12,232 nt of DNA from Oscillospiraceae bacterium (GTDB lineage Bacteria > Bacillota_A > Clostridia > Oscillospirales > WRJC01): the NCBI GenBank assembly GCA_009785015.1, contig WQXD01000081.1, positions 1 to 12,232 on the forward strand, in the 5' to 3' direction. This document shows, in pieces, positions 1 to 7,464 of the stretch. Positions within the stretch are counted from its first letter, which is position 1. Each line of letters starts with the position of its first letter. The translations under genes and the position numbers were made by a program. The notes beneath the pieces are model-generated. The model did not search any database and was not told the origin of the DNA. It saw nothing but the letters and a program-made list of their open reading frames with translations.

Positions 1-1095
1 CAAAAAGTTTTGGTGTACCAGCTCAAAATCGGCTTCGCTCAAATCGTTTAAACCCATGCGCTTCATCGTGTTTTTCAAAGCCGCCCGGCCCGAACGCGCG
101 GTCAGCACTATTTCCATGTCCTCAAGGCCCACATCTTTGGGATTGATGATCTCATATATGGCCCTCGATTTCAACAGGCCGTCCAAATGGATGCCCGAGG
201 AGTGCGCGAAGGCGTTGTCCCCCGTTATCGCCTTGTTGACCTGCACGTCAAATCCCATCAGGCTGCTCACCATTTTCGAAGTGTTCATGATTTGTTTGGT
301 GTCGATGCCGGAAAATCCGTTGTAGTAGTCCTCGCGCACTTTCAGCCCCATCACAATCTCTTCCAGGGCGGCGTTGCCCGCCCTCTCGCCGATCCCGTTT
401 ATTGTGCATTCCACTTTGTCCGCTCCGTTTTTGACCGCGATCAGCGAATTCGCCGAGGCGAGTCCCATATCGTTGTGGCAATGCACCGAGAGCAGCACTT
501 TGTCGCTGATGTCTTTCAGGCGGCGGCTGATCTTGGCTATCAGCTCCCCGAACTGCTCAGTCACCGCGTAGCCCACGGTGTCGGGGATGTTTATTATCGT
601 AGCCCCCGCCTTCACCACCGCTTCGACGGTCCGCCATAAATACTCAAATTCGCTCCGGGAAGCGTCCTCTGTGGAATACTGCACTTCGGGAAGCAGGGTT
701 TTGGCGTACTTCACGGCGTTCACCCCCATTTCCAATATCTCCTCGCCCGTTTTGCAGAATTTTTGCCCGACATGGATGTCCGAGGTGCCCAAAACTATGT
801 GGATCATGGGTTTTTTCGCGTTTTTCACGCTTTCGTAGACCCGGTCGATGTCCTCTTTCACCGCCCTCGCCAGGGCTGTGACCACGGGTTTTTTGACCAA
901 TTCGGCGACCGCTTTGACCGCTTCGAAATCGCCCTGCGACGACGAGGGGAAACCCGCCTCTATGAAATCGACGCCCAGCAGTTCGAGCTGTTTGGCTATC
1001 CTGAGTTTTTCGCTTAAATTCAGTTTCGCGCCCGGGACCTGTTCGCCGTCCCGCAGCGTCGTGTCAAAGATTTGGATTTTTTTTGTCTTTTCCAT
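1..1095 (-). CDS. leuA: 2-isopropylmalate synthase, 5' part (C-terminus beyond window)
   Basis: This enzyme condenses acetyl-CoA with 2-oxoisovalerate to give 2-isopropylmalate, the first committed step of leucine synthesis, in the cytoplasm. The 365 visible residues cover the HMGL-like TIM barrel. FDTTLRDGEQ (residues 10-19) carries the metal-binding Asp and catalytic Arg, HCHND (205-209) gives two metal-ligand histidines, and NGIGERAGN (233-241) is the family signature. SSGIHLDG further on belongs to the linker region. Full-length LeuA is about 510 residues, so roughly 145 residues, mainly the leucine-sensing C-terminal domain, lie past position 1. The ATG at 1095 follows a GGAGGG ribosome site (1110-1105). 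Homocitrate or citramalate synthase are the alternatives; the motif set and the T-box leader upstream favour LeuA. The segment after GEQ reads VPG rather than the commoner SPG/APG. Confidence 0.95.
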   Translation of the reverse strand, partial: MEKTKKIQIFDTTLRDGEQVPGAKLNLSEKLRIAKQLELLGVDFIEAGFPSSSQGDFEAVKAVAELVKKPVVTALARAVKEDIDRVYESVKNAKKPMIHIVLGTSDIHVGQKFCKTGEEILEMGVNAVKYAKTLLPEVQYSTEDASRSEFEYLWRTVEAVVKAGATIINIPDTVGYAVTEQFGELIAKISRRLKDISDKVLLSVHCHNDMGLASANSLIAVKNGADKVECTINGIGERAGNAALEEIVMGLKVREDYYNGFSGIDTKQIMNTSKMVSSLMGFDVQVNKAITGDNAFAHSSGIHLDGLLKSRAIYEIINPKDVGLEDMEIVLTARSGRAALKNTMKRMGLNDLSEADFELVHQNFL

Positions 1096-1148
1096 TTTGA
1101 TTTTCCCTCCGTAAATTTATTTTTTTTTCGCAGAGGGAAAAAAGCGAC

Positions 1149-1205
1149 AAAAAAAGCTCCGGCTTTTCCCCCTGCGCGCATAAATCGCGCATAGGGGCGA
1201 GGAGC
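1149..1205 (-). terminator. Regulated terminator of the leuA T-box leader
   Basis: On the minus strand an outer stem GCTCC (1205-1201) / GGAGC (1160-1156) encloses CCCC (1197-1194) / GGGG (1172-1169) and TGCGCG (1191-1186) / CGCGCA (1178-1173). It is followed by seven T residues (1155-1149). Its position just after the T-box sequence and before the leuA ribosome site is that of the terminator in T-box attenuators. Confidence 0.85.
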
Positions 1206-1530
1206 ATATATATACAACCACGCGGTACCACCCTAATTTTGGAACTGCGAAAATATTTTCTCGCAGCCTTCTCAATTCCGGCTTCTCAAAAATCCCGAAA
1301 ATCCCGGAATTTTATTTAAAGCCTTTACCTTAACGCGGCATTCACGGCCGGACCTAAAAGAAATAAATCCTTCGGAAACGGCAACTCCGGGACGAGTTAT
1401 ACACTTATAGTATGCCCTTTTGCCTCGCACCGAACCGGCAAATCTCTGACGCGCCTACAAGTATCGCCCGTATGCGCCGAACACAATACAAGTCTTGTTC
1501 CCTTCACAGTTTTTAGTTTTTAAATGTTGT
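1149..1530 (-). ncRNA. T-box leader (tRNA-Leu-sensing) of leuA
   Basis: Read on the minus strand, the 5' leader of leuA contains the highly conserved T-box sequence AGGGTGGTACCGCG (1234-1221), whose bulge pairs with the free acceptor end of uncharged tRNA. Upstream is a long Stem I region with an apical GGTGCGAGGC element (1431-1422). A stem III-like hairpin CTGCGA...TCGCAG lies at about 1266-1245, just before the antiterminator. A terminator follows at 1205-1149. A CTC triplet in the context AACTCG (1396-1394) on the 3' side of Stem I is a candidate leucine specifier codon; I could not fold the specifier loop convincingly, so that point is tentative. Known mechanism: uncharged tRNA stabilises the antiterminator and lets leuA be transcribed. 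Confidence 0.92.
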
Positions 1531-1536
1531 CTTGGT

Positions 1537-1565
1537 ATTATATCAAAGATTCCCGCGTTTGTCAA
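1537..1565 (-). promoter_or_regulatory. Sigma-A promoter of leuA leader
   Basis: Minus strand TTGACA (1565-1560), a 17-nt spacer and TATAAT (1542-1537) match the consensus exactly. Transcription should begin near 1530, which leaves room for the complete T-box leader. Confidence 0.88.
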
Positions 1566-1588
1566 TAGGCAAAAAGCGAAAAAATATA

Positions 1589-1635
1589 CGAAAAACAAGC
1601 GCGCTGATTTGTGCAATATGCACAAACCGGCGCAC
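1589..1635 (-). terminator. Rho-independent terminator after the surface protein gene
   Basis: Read on the minus strand, GTGCGCCGG + TTTGTGCA (1635-1619) pairs with TGCACAAA + TCAGCGCGC (1615-1599). This gives a stem of about 17 pairs with one C/A mismatch and a 3-nt loop, followed by a T-rich TTGTTTTT tract (1598-1591). It sits 27 nt after the stop codon of the upstream minus-strand gene. Its inner 19 bp recur at 2830-2848, see findings. Confidence 0.75.
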
Positions 1636-1661
1636 TTTGAAGGTTTTTTTAGCTCACATTA

Positions 1662-2708
1662 TCATTTGGTTTTTTCTTTTTTGAAGGCGGCGGCAAGAGC
1701 CGAAACGGCGCAGATTGCGACAAGCGCGAGAATCAGCCAAGTGTCTCCCGTCGTGGGGGCTGCGGGGGTGGGGGCGGGGGTTTCCGGTGCGGGGGCCGCT
1801 TCCGCCGGCGGCGCGCTGTCTGCCGCCTGAGGCGGTTCTTCTTCGACTACCACCGGAGCGGGCGCGATACCCGCGAGCGTATCGACGAGGGTGAACTGCT
1901 TCCAGTTGTCCAAGCTCCGATCTACCCTCGCGCCGTCCTCGGTCATGCCGTAGCGGACTTGTCCGCCGTTGTCGCCTTCATAATCGAGGGTGTTGAAGTT
2001 GTATATCACTTTGTCCCCCGCTTTTCTCGGGTAAGGCATGTTCCACTGGTCGTGTCCGCCCGCGGCGGTGCCGTTTAGGACAAGCCACGGAGCCGTGACT
2101 TCGATCGTCCATGTGTCGCCGTTTCTCGAGCCGCCAATCACGAAACCGTCGTACACGGCGGGCATTTCGTCGTTGGCGTCGCCGTCGAAGGGGTCGTAGG
2201 CCCAGGTGAACGGTTTCACGTTATCCGCGTATTCGCAGTAGAAATCGGTCCAGATATTCGCCGCGCCGTATGTCGAGCTGTCGGAGTCCTTGCCCTCGGT
2301 CTGCGAGTAATCGCCCGACGGGTTGATAAACAGCTGTATCCCGTCGCCTCTGATCGTGTTGTCCCTCGTATCCAGCCCGGATTCCATCTTTTTGGGCGTA
2401 AGCGTTATGTCGCCTTTGCAGACCACCGCGAAATAGAAATTTTCCTCGTCCCACATCGTATAAAAATCGTATGTGGGATAATACTCATCTGCGAGACTCG
2501 AGCCGGTCGTTATGAAAGGGGGGTCCGCCGCGTCAAGCAGATAATGCCACGCGTTCTGCCATTCGTCGGCGTTGAATATGCCGTCGATCACCGGCGGGGT
2601 CTGCGCGTAAGGCACTTCCAAGGGCAGGGGGTCATAGGCGTTCAGCGGTAAAACCGTCACACCGGCGAGCAATGCCGCAGCCAATAAATAAATCGCCGCT
2701 TTTTTCAT
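1662..2708 (-). CDS. Secreted CBM9/DOMON-like surface protein with sorting-signal-like tail
   Basis: This is a 348-residue exported protein of unknown exact role. The N-terminal signal peptide (MKKAAIYLLAAALLAG..., probable cut after PLNA, residue 24) is followed by one beta-rich domain (about 38-275) that resembles the family 9 carbohydrate-binding / DOMON-like fold. The supporting segments are PPVIDGIFNADEW, MWDEENFYFAVV, GDGIQLFINPSGD and WTIEVTAPW in the expected order. A linker rich in Pro, Ala and Glu (about 280-316) leads to APTTGD (317-322), a hydrophobic helix and the basic end KKEKTK, the layout of a sortase sorting signal although not LPxTG. It probably displays a glycan-binding-like domain outside the cell. 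No catalytic residues are recognisable. The start is ambiguous: ATG at 2708 is 13 nt from AGGAGG (2727-2722), while GTG at 2714 is 7 nt away and adds two residues. The gene has its own promoter and terminator and a paralogue-like partner at 7564. Confidence 0.85.
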   Translation of the reverse strand: MKKAAIYLLAAALLAGVTVLPLNAYDPLPLEVPYAQTPPVIDGIFNADEWQNAWHYLLDAADPPFITTGSSLADEYYPTYDFYTMWDEENFYFAVVCKGDITLTPKKMESGLDTRDNTIRGDGIQLFINPSGDYSQTEGKDSDSSTYGAANIWTDFYCEYADNVKPFTWAYDPFDGDANDEMPAVYDGFVIGGSRNGDTWTIEVTAPWLVLNGTAAGGHDQWNMPYPRKAGDKVIYNFNTLDYEGDNGGQVRYGMTEDGARVDRSLDNWKQFTLVDTLAGIAPAPVVVEEEPPQAADSAPPAEAAPAPETPAPTPAAPTTGDTWLILALVAICAVSALAAAFKKEKTK

Positions 2709-2764
2709 CGTCACAATAAATCCTCCTTATAAAAACAAATTTTCTTACTTGGTTCTCATTTAGA

Positions 2765-2793
2765 ATGATAGCATACAAAGTCCGGTTTGTCAA
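2765..2793 (-). promoter_or_regulatory. Promoter of the minus-strand CBM9-like gene
   Basis: Minus strand TTGACA (2793-2788), a 17-nt spacer and TATCAT (2770-2765). The predicted start near 2758 leaves about 45 nt of leader before the start codon, with AAGGAGGA at 2728-2721. Confidence 0.82.
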
Positions 2794-2829
2794 TGACTTT
2801 GAGACTTTTTGTAAAAAACATTAAACCGA

Positions 2830-2848
2830 TTTGTGCAATTTGCACAAA
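2830..2848. promoter_or_regulatory. 19-bp perfect-arm palindrome in the divergent intergenic region
   Basis: TTTGTGCA (2830-2837), three bases, TGCACAAA (2841-2848). It lies between the divergent promoters of the CBM9-like gene (minus) and the recombinase gene (plus), 37 bp beyond the minus-strand -35 box and 46 bp before the plus-strand -10 box. It resembles a dimeric regulator's operator; I do not recognise the regulator. Neither side carries an adjacent T-run in a useful place, so a terminator role is unlikely here. Confidence 0.45.
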
Positions 2849-2894
2849 AAATATTATTTTATAAAAAAAATCAAAATTTTTCACAAATTCGGTG

Positions 2895-2900
2895 TATAAT
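2895..2900 (+). promoter_or_regulatory. -10 box of the recombinase gene promoter
   Basis: TATAAT preceded by GGTG, giving GGTGTATAAT, the same context as in the promoters at 7516 and 8704. No good -35 hexamer is visible 16-18 nt upstream. The start would be near 2907, 40 nt before the chosen ATG. Confidence 0.55.
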
Positions 2901-2946
2901 TGTAGTTACAGACGCGATATGCGATTTTGGAAGGCAGGCTCTTTTT

Positions 2947-3981
2947 ATGGAAAACAACCGCGGCAATATCGAGACTCTGCCGCCGGCGGCGCGGCAGTAT
3001 CTCATGTATCTGACTACGATCAGAAGCTGCTCCAAGCTCACAGTCAGGGAATATATATTCGATTTGCGCGTGTTTTTCAGGTTTATGAAGCAGCGCAAAC
3101 TGAAAACGGATCAGACGGATCAGACGGATCAAATATTCGACGAAATCGACGTCGCGGAGCTGGACCTGGACTTTATAAAATCGATTTCAAAGGAGGATAT
3201 TTTCGAGTTTTTGTTTTTTATGTCGGAGCAGCGCGACAATATAAACAACTCGAGGGCGAGAAAACTCTCCGCAGTCAAGGGATTTTTCAGATATCTGACC
3301 AAGCAGGCTGACAAATTGGATGTAAATCCCGCCGAAACCATCGAATCCCCGACCATACGGCAGGCGCTGCCCAAGTATCTGTCCCTTGAGGAAAGCGTCG
3401 CCCTGCTGAATGCCATACAAAACGACGAAAAAAATCAAAACAGGATACGCGATTACCTCATCGTCACCTTGTTTTTGAACTGCGGCATGCGGCTCGCCGA
3501 GCTCGTGGGCATAGATTTAAACGACATAGCGGCGGATCATTCCGCCATAAGGGTGCTCGGCAAACGCAAAAAAGAGAGGTTTGTGTACTTAAACGAGCCC
3601 TGCAAACAGGCGCTCGCCGATTATCTCGGGCTGCGGAAAAAACAACAATCCCAAAAAGACGAAAACGCGCTCTTCATATCGAGGAACCGGCGCAGGATAT
3701 CAAACAGCACGGTGCAGAAAATGGTCGATTTGAGCTTTGTGAAAGCGGGGCTCGCCGGCAAGAATTATTCGACGCACAAGCTCCGGCACACGGCCGCCAC
3801 CCTGATGTACCAAAACGGCGTGGACACACGGGTGCTGCAGGAAATTCTGGGCCATGAGAACCTGAACACCACGCAGATATACACCCACGTGGCAAACCCG
3901 CAGCTCCGCGAAGCCGCGAACAGAAACCCATTGGCGAAATTGGCGGAAATCAATAAAAAAACAACGGAGAAAAACAAATGA
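2947..3981 (+). CDS. XerC/XerD-type tyrosine recombinase
   Basis: This 344-residue site-specific recombinase cuts and rejoins DNA through a phosphotyrosine intermediate; family members resolve chromosome dimers or move elements. The N-terminal SAM-like core-binding domain (about 10-125) is followed by the catalytic domain. All active-site residues are visible: Arg182 in CGMRLAEL, Lys206 in LGKRKKER, His277 and Arg280 in THKLRH, His303 in LGHENL and Tyr312 in IYTHV. Length is somewhat above the usual 300 or so. The excess includes a TDQTDQTDQ micro-repeat (54-62). I chose the ATG at 2947 because the -10 box at 2895-2900 lies inside the longer reading frame that begins at 2833, which would therefore not be transcribed. 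The ribosome site (GGAAGG) is weak. The stop overlaps the next start (ATGA). It could be the host Xer protein or a separate integrase; no phage or IS genes are near. Confidence 0.93.
   Translation: MENNRGNIETLPPAARQYLMYLTTIRSCSKLTVREYIFDLRVFFRFMKQRKLKTDQTDQTDQIFDEIDVAELDLDFIKSISKEDIFEFLFFMSEQRDNINNSRARKLSAVKGFFRYLTKQADKLDVNPAETIESPTIRQALPKYLSLEESVALLNAIQNDEKNQNRIRDYLIVTLFLNCGMRLAELVGIDLNDIAADHSAIRVLGKRKKERFVYLNEPCKQALADYLGLRKKQQSQKDENALFISRNRRRISNSTVQKMVDLSFVKAGLAGKNYSTHKLRHTAATLMYQNGVDTRVLQEILGHENLNTTQIYTHVANPQLREAANRNPLAKLAEINKKTTEKNK
3106..3131 (+). repeat. 9-bp in-frame tandem repeat inside the recombinase gene
   Basis: ACGGATCAG occurs at 3106-3114 and 3115-3123, with a third copy truncated at its last base (3124-3131). 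It encodes Thr-Asp-Gln three times. The unit is a multiple of three, so copy-number change would lengthen or shorten a loop without shifting the frame. Confidence 0.9.
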
Positions 3982-5015
3982 AAACGAAAAAAAACGCGGC
4001 ACTCTGCACCTTGGCGCTTTTGGCGCTTTTGACGGGGTTGGTTTTTGGCTCATGCGAGAAACCCGATATTTACGCCCTTGCCGAAAACCTGCTGGGCGAT
4101 GAGGGGACTTACTCGTTTACAGCGGACCTGAGCGTCAAAATCAAAAACAATTCGAACAAATCGGTTCCCGGCGAATTGATTTTTAAAATCGAAGGACGGG
4201 CAAAAAACGGCAGCGCCGAGTTCGACGTCGCGCTCGTCGAAGCCGGCGGGGAGGCTGTGGAATTTCACACCGCCGTGTATAAGCAAAACGGCGTTTTATG
4301 GTTTGAAAAGGGAGATCTGCCGAAGATAATCATGGATTTATTGTGCACTACCGGCATGGTCGAGTGGCCCGTTATGGAGGTGTTCGAAAATCTGACCGAT
4401 TACGAAGACGCTGTCCTGTATGTCGAGCTCGACGGCTTTGACCTGGGCGCTTTCGAACAATACAGCGCTCAGATATCCGACACATTCACCATAAAATCAA
4501 ACGTCGTATACGATCGTTCGAAAGATTTTGAAATACCGGAATATGAATGGGGGGACGGGCTGAGTTTCGCAAAGATAAGAAATGTAATGGAAAAAGAGCT
4601 GCTGAAGCTCCCCTGGTACAGATACAGCGAGCTGTATGTGATCCTCGAGACCGCCGAGGACGGCGCCAACTACATAAACGTACTCGCCTCCCGCGAGCGC
4701 GGGGACCGGGAAGTTTTGGAAAAATTGAAAATAGACAGCGATCTGTCAAAGGTCCGGGAAAAACCCGAATCGGTGTATTATGAAAATATCCTTCCCATGA
4801 GGTATCTGATGGAGCTTCTCGGCGAGAGCGTGGGCTGGGATGCGGAAAAGAAAACCGCGTACATCGTCAAAGGGGGAAACAGGATATATTACGAAGGGGA
4901 GCTCATAAACTCGACGGCGTACATACCCCTCAATCATTTTATCGCCAGAACCGACTATATCGTCAATTCCGTTCACGCGGGGCAGTACATAGAATTCAAG
5001 ATTTCGAGAAGATAA
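3978..5015 (+). CDS. Putative lipoprotein with C-terminal copper amine oxidase-N-like domain
   Basis: A 345-residue exported protein of unknown function. A basic N-terminus (MKTKKN), a hydrophobic run and VFGSC form a likely lipoprotein signal with Cys26 as the lipidated residue; Phe at -3 departs from the usual Leu/Val/Ile. The central part (about 30-260) is a beta-rich region I do not recognise. From about residue 267 the sequence LPMRYLMELLGESVGWDAEK... followed by STAYIPLNHF matches the pattern of the copper amine oxidase N-terminal-like domain (PlR-x-aeaLG-x-V-x-WD), a short extracytoplasmic module frequent in Clostridia and Paenibacillus surface proteins and not an enzyme in itself. The ATG overlaps the recombinase stop as ATGA, with CGGAG 8 nt upstream, implying coupled translation. 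No terminator is visible between the two genes. Confidence 0.8.
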   Translation: MKTKKNAALCTLALLALLTGLVFGSCEKPDIYALAENLLGDEGTYSFTADLSVKIKNNSNKSVPGELIFKIEGRAKNGSAEFDVALVEAGGEAVEFHTAVYKQNGVLWFEKGDLPKIIMDLLCTTGMVEWPVMEVFENLTDYEDAVLYVELDGFDLGAFEQYSAQISDTFTIKSNVVYDRSKDFEIPEYEWGDGLSFAKIRNVMEKELLKLPWYRYSELYVILETAEDGANYINVLASRERGDREVLEKLKIDSDLSKVREKPESVYYENILPMRYLMELLGESVGWDAEKKTAYIVKGGNRIYYEGELINSTAYIPLNHFIARTDYIVNSVHAGQYIEFKISRR

Positions 5016-5066
5016 AAAAAAGATAAAAATTTTTTGCAACCGGGAACTTTTTCGGTTTGAAACGGG

Positions 5067-5072
5067 TATAAT
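5067..5072 (+). promoter_or_regulatory. Possible -10 box before the SLH protein gene
   Basis: TATAAT in the context CGGGTATAATATA, 76 nt before the chosen start. The hexamer 17 nt upstream (GAACTT) is a poor -35, so the promoter is uncertain. Read-through from the lipoprotein gene is possible, because only a short AACCG/CGGTT hairpin (5039-5058) without a T-run separates them. Confidence 0.4.
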
Positions 5073-5147
5073 ATACATGTAAGGTATTTTTTCTAATTTA
5101 TTTCAATATTTTAAATTTTTAATTTTCGGAAAGGATGTATGCAATTT

Positions 5148-7457
5148 ATGGAAAAAACCCAAAAAACCCAAAACGCGAAATTTGTCAGGTTTGTCCTGGC
5201 GGCTGCGGGCTGCTTCGCGCTGCTCTTTGCGGCCATGGTCGCTTCGGCCACCGCCGTGGCCGCCGCCCCGGCGGAACCGGCCACGGAAGCCGCGACCGCG
5301 GTGCCCATCGTGCCGATAAACATCGAAATCGAGGCGACCGCAAACGACGGATACAACGAAAGCCCCGTCGACATCGACGTAAAAATGAAGGAGGCGCTGA
5401 CGGCCGTAAAAAAAGTGATCGACGTCGACGACAAAACCTACCCGAATTTCAGCTATTACTACTACCCCGACGGCTACGGCAGCGAAACCTGGAACTTCAA
5501 CTGGTATTCGACCGACGGCAACGCGAACATCAATGTGACCGTTCTGGGCAGCGGCAGGATCTTGTATTACGGCAAATACGAGTATAACGAAAAAAACGAT
5601 GCCAAGCAGGCGTGGTTCGCCGAGCTGACCAAAGCCCAGGCGGCAAAGCTCGCCGAAACTTTCCTCAAAAAGATGCTGGGCTCCGAATTTGCCGGGTACA
5701 GGCTGTATCAGCAGTTTTTGGGCTATCCCTCCGACAGGTACAATTTGGTGTATATACTCGCCAAAAACGGCTACGATTACCCCGAATTCCAGATATACGC
5801 GGACGTGGACAAAATCACGGGGGACATCCTGAGTTTTTCAAATTACAACTACACCAACTATAATTACGCCGAAGAGCCCAAATTCGACTATCAGAACACA
5901 TCGGATGTGATATCGAAAGAGGACGCCTTAAAAGCCTATCTCGAAAAAATAGGCCTCGAGCTCGTATACACGAGCTATTACGACTATGCGGCCAGAGAGC
6001 AGAAAGTCCACCCGGTATACAGGCTCAAAAACAATTACGGCGAGTATATAAGCGCGGCGGACGGCAGCGTGGTGGATATAACCGGCGGCTTCTCGGGCAT
6101 CGTACCTCTGGGTGGGGTAAATGACGCGGCGGCTCCGGAAGCCGAGTCGGCCGGCGGCTATGGGGGAGTGAGTTTCTCCGATGCGGAGCTCGCCGAGCTC
6201 GCCAGGGCCAGAAACTATATAACCGCCGAGCAGGCGATCGACATAATGGCGAAGGCTTTCGATCTGGACCCGGCCGGCTTGGAAAATTTGAACAAAAGCA
6301 CATACCTGCAGTCGGACTACATGGATAAGGACAAATATCTTTGGAGCGTATCGCTGTACTCGTATTCCGACACCACGTATGAAAACCACTACGCCTCCCT
6401 CGACGCCGAAACCGGGACGATCATGTATTACTCGGGAGGTTCCTACCCCGTCTACGGTTACGGAAAAGACTATGACTCCGAAGGCCGGTACACCTATGAG
6501 GAAGCCAAAGCCATCGTGATGAAAAAAATAAAAGAGCTGTGCCCGAAAAACATAGAGACCGAGTTTGAATTTTCGGCTCAGAGCTACGAAGGGAAAGAGC
6601 CCTACTACTATTTCAACTTTACCAGAAAAGTGAACGGGATATTGTTCGAATCCAACAACCTGTATGTGACTTTCGACAACATTTCCGGAAAAATTTCGAG
6701 CTATTCCTTCCAGTGGTTCGACAAGGCGGTTTTCCCGAAACTCGACAAATTGGTCTCCCCCGCGAAAGCGCTCGCCAATATCGCCGAGTATGTGGGTTAT
6801 GACATATGTTACGCCTCGACCGGAATCACCGAAGACGGAAAAATAAACGCGGTTTTGGTTTACAAATTCGGCGGTTCCGTCATGGCCGATCCCTTCACGG
6901 GCAAATGCATAGGCTGGGACTTCAAGGAAGCCGCTCTCCCCGAGGCGGAACCCGATTACAAGGACTTGGAAAACCACTGGAACGAAGAGAAGATCTGGAG
7001 GCTCACAAACAACGGGATATATGTGTGGGGAGGGGAAAAATTCGACCCCGACGCGGACATAACCCAGGGCGAATTCGTGAGCTACCTGAAGTTCTTTGTG
7101 TACAACAGCTATTACTTCACCCGTATGGAATCGAGCATATTCGTCAATGCGTACGCATACAGGCTCATGGAGAGCTACGGCGCCGACGCCGGCAAGATCC
7201 TGACAAAACAGGAAGCGGCGAAAATAGTCTGCGAGCTTGCGGGTTACGGCGAATTGGGCCAGCACACCGAGATTTTCAATTATCCGTTCAACGACGACAA
7301 CTGCGATGAAGCGTACAGGGGCTATGTGGCGATCATAAAGGCGTTCGGGCTCATTCTGGGCGATGACAAAGGCAACTACGACGGCACCAAAAACCTGACG
7401 AGGGCCGAAGCCGCTTCGATCATATACAACATAGTCATGACCTTCAGCCGCGGGTAA
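5148..7457 (+). CDS. Secreted YcdB/PepSY-like repeat protein with SLH domains
   Basis: A 769-residue surface protein. A signal peptide (hydrophobic to about residue 40) and an Ala/Pro-rich stretch precede a tyrosine-rich body made of repeated units at about 78-140, 160-235, 254-312, 357-430, 448-523 and 536-592. Each runs helix (as in ISKEDALKAYL, ITAEQAIDIMAKAF, YTYEEAKAIVMKKI) then strands ending in a D-x-x-T/S-G-x-I turn (DKITGDILSF, DAETGTIMYY, DNISGKISSY). This is the pattern of YcdB/YcdC and PepSY-like domains, whose biochemical role is unclear. Three C-terminal SLH modules follow: a clear one with DLENHWNEEKIWRL and ITQGEF (603-645), a degraded one around LTKQEA (666-697), and one ending LTRAEA (710-762). 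SLH domains bind pyruvylated secondary wall polymer, so the protein should sit in the envelope. ATG 5148 is 12 nt after GGAAAGGA; ATG 5139 would be too close. Confidence 0.85.
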   Translation: MEKTQKTQNAKFVRFVLAAAGCFALLFAAMVASATAVAAAPAEPATEAATAVPIVPINIEIEATANDGYNESPVDIDVKMKEALTAVKKVIDVDDKTYPNFSYYYYPDGYGSETWNFNWYSTDGNANINVTVLGSGRILYYGKYEYNEKNDAKQAWFAELTKAQAAKLAETFLKKMLGSEFAGYRLYQQFLGYPSDRYNLVYILAKNGYDYPEFQIYADVDKITGDILSFSNYNYTNYNYAEEPKFDYQNTSDVISKEDALKAYLEKIGLELVYTSYYDYAAREQKVHPVYRLKNNYGEYISAADGSVVDITGGFSGIVPLGGVNDAAAPEAESAGGYGGVSFSDAELAELARARNYITAEQAIDIMAKAFDLDPAGLENLNKSTYLQSDYMDKDKYLWSVSLYSYSDTTYENHYASLDAETGTIMYYSGGSYPVYGYGKDYDSEGRYTYEEAKAIVMKKIKELCPKNIETEFEFSAQSYEGKEPYYYFNFTRKVNGILFESNNLYVTFDNISGKISSYSFQWFDKAVFPKLDKLVSPAKALANIAEYVGYDICYASTGITEDGKINAVLVYKFGGSVMADPFTGKCIGWDFKEAALPEAEPDYKDLENHWNEEKIWRLTNNGIYVWGGEKFDPDADITQGEFVSYLKFFVYNSYYFTRMESSIFVNAYAYRLMESYGADAGKILTKQEAAKIVCELAGYGELGQHTEIFNYPFNDDNCDEAYRGYVAIIKAFGLILGDDKGNYDGTKNLTRAEAASIIYNIVMTFSRG

Positions 7458-7464
7458 GAATTTA

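Noticed and set aside
1141..1560. Possible tRNA gene or small coding gene in the leuA upstream region
   Set aside because: The conserved T-box sequence, terminator and consensus promoter explain the whole stretch; no cloverleaf with T-loop GTTCRANNC was found.
1495..1830. Plus-strand open frame ending in an Ala/Gly-rich segment
   Set aside because: It covers the leuA promoter region and the antisense of the Pro/Ala-rich linker of the minus-strand surface gene; its low-complexity end is the shadow of that linker.
2833..2946. 38-codon N-terminal extension of the recombinase
   Set aside because: The probable -10 box (2895-2900) lies inside it, and the extension does not look like part of a recombinase core-binding domain.
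3106..3131. CRISPR-like direct repeat
   Set aside because: The unit is 9 bp, contiguous, without spacers and inside a coding region.
5928..7265. 445-codon open frame on the minus strand
   Set aside because: It lies wholly antisense to the SLH protein gene and its composition (many Val, Phe, Arg, His) reflects the complement of Tyr-, Asp- and Glu-rich codons; it has no ribosome site or recognisable motif.
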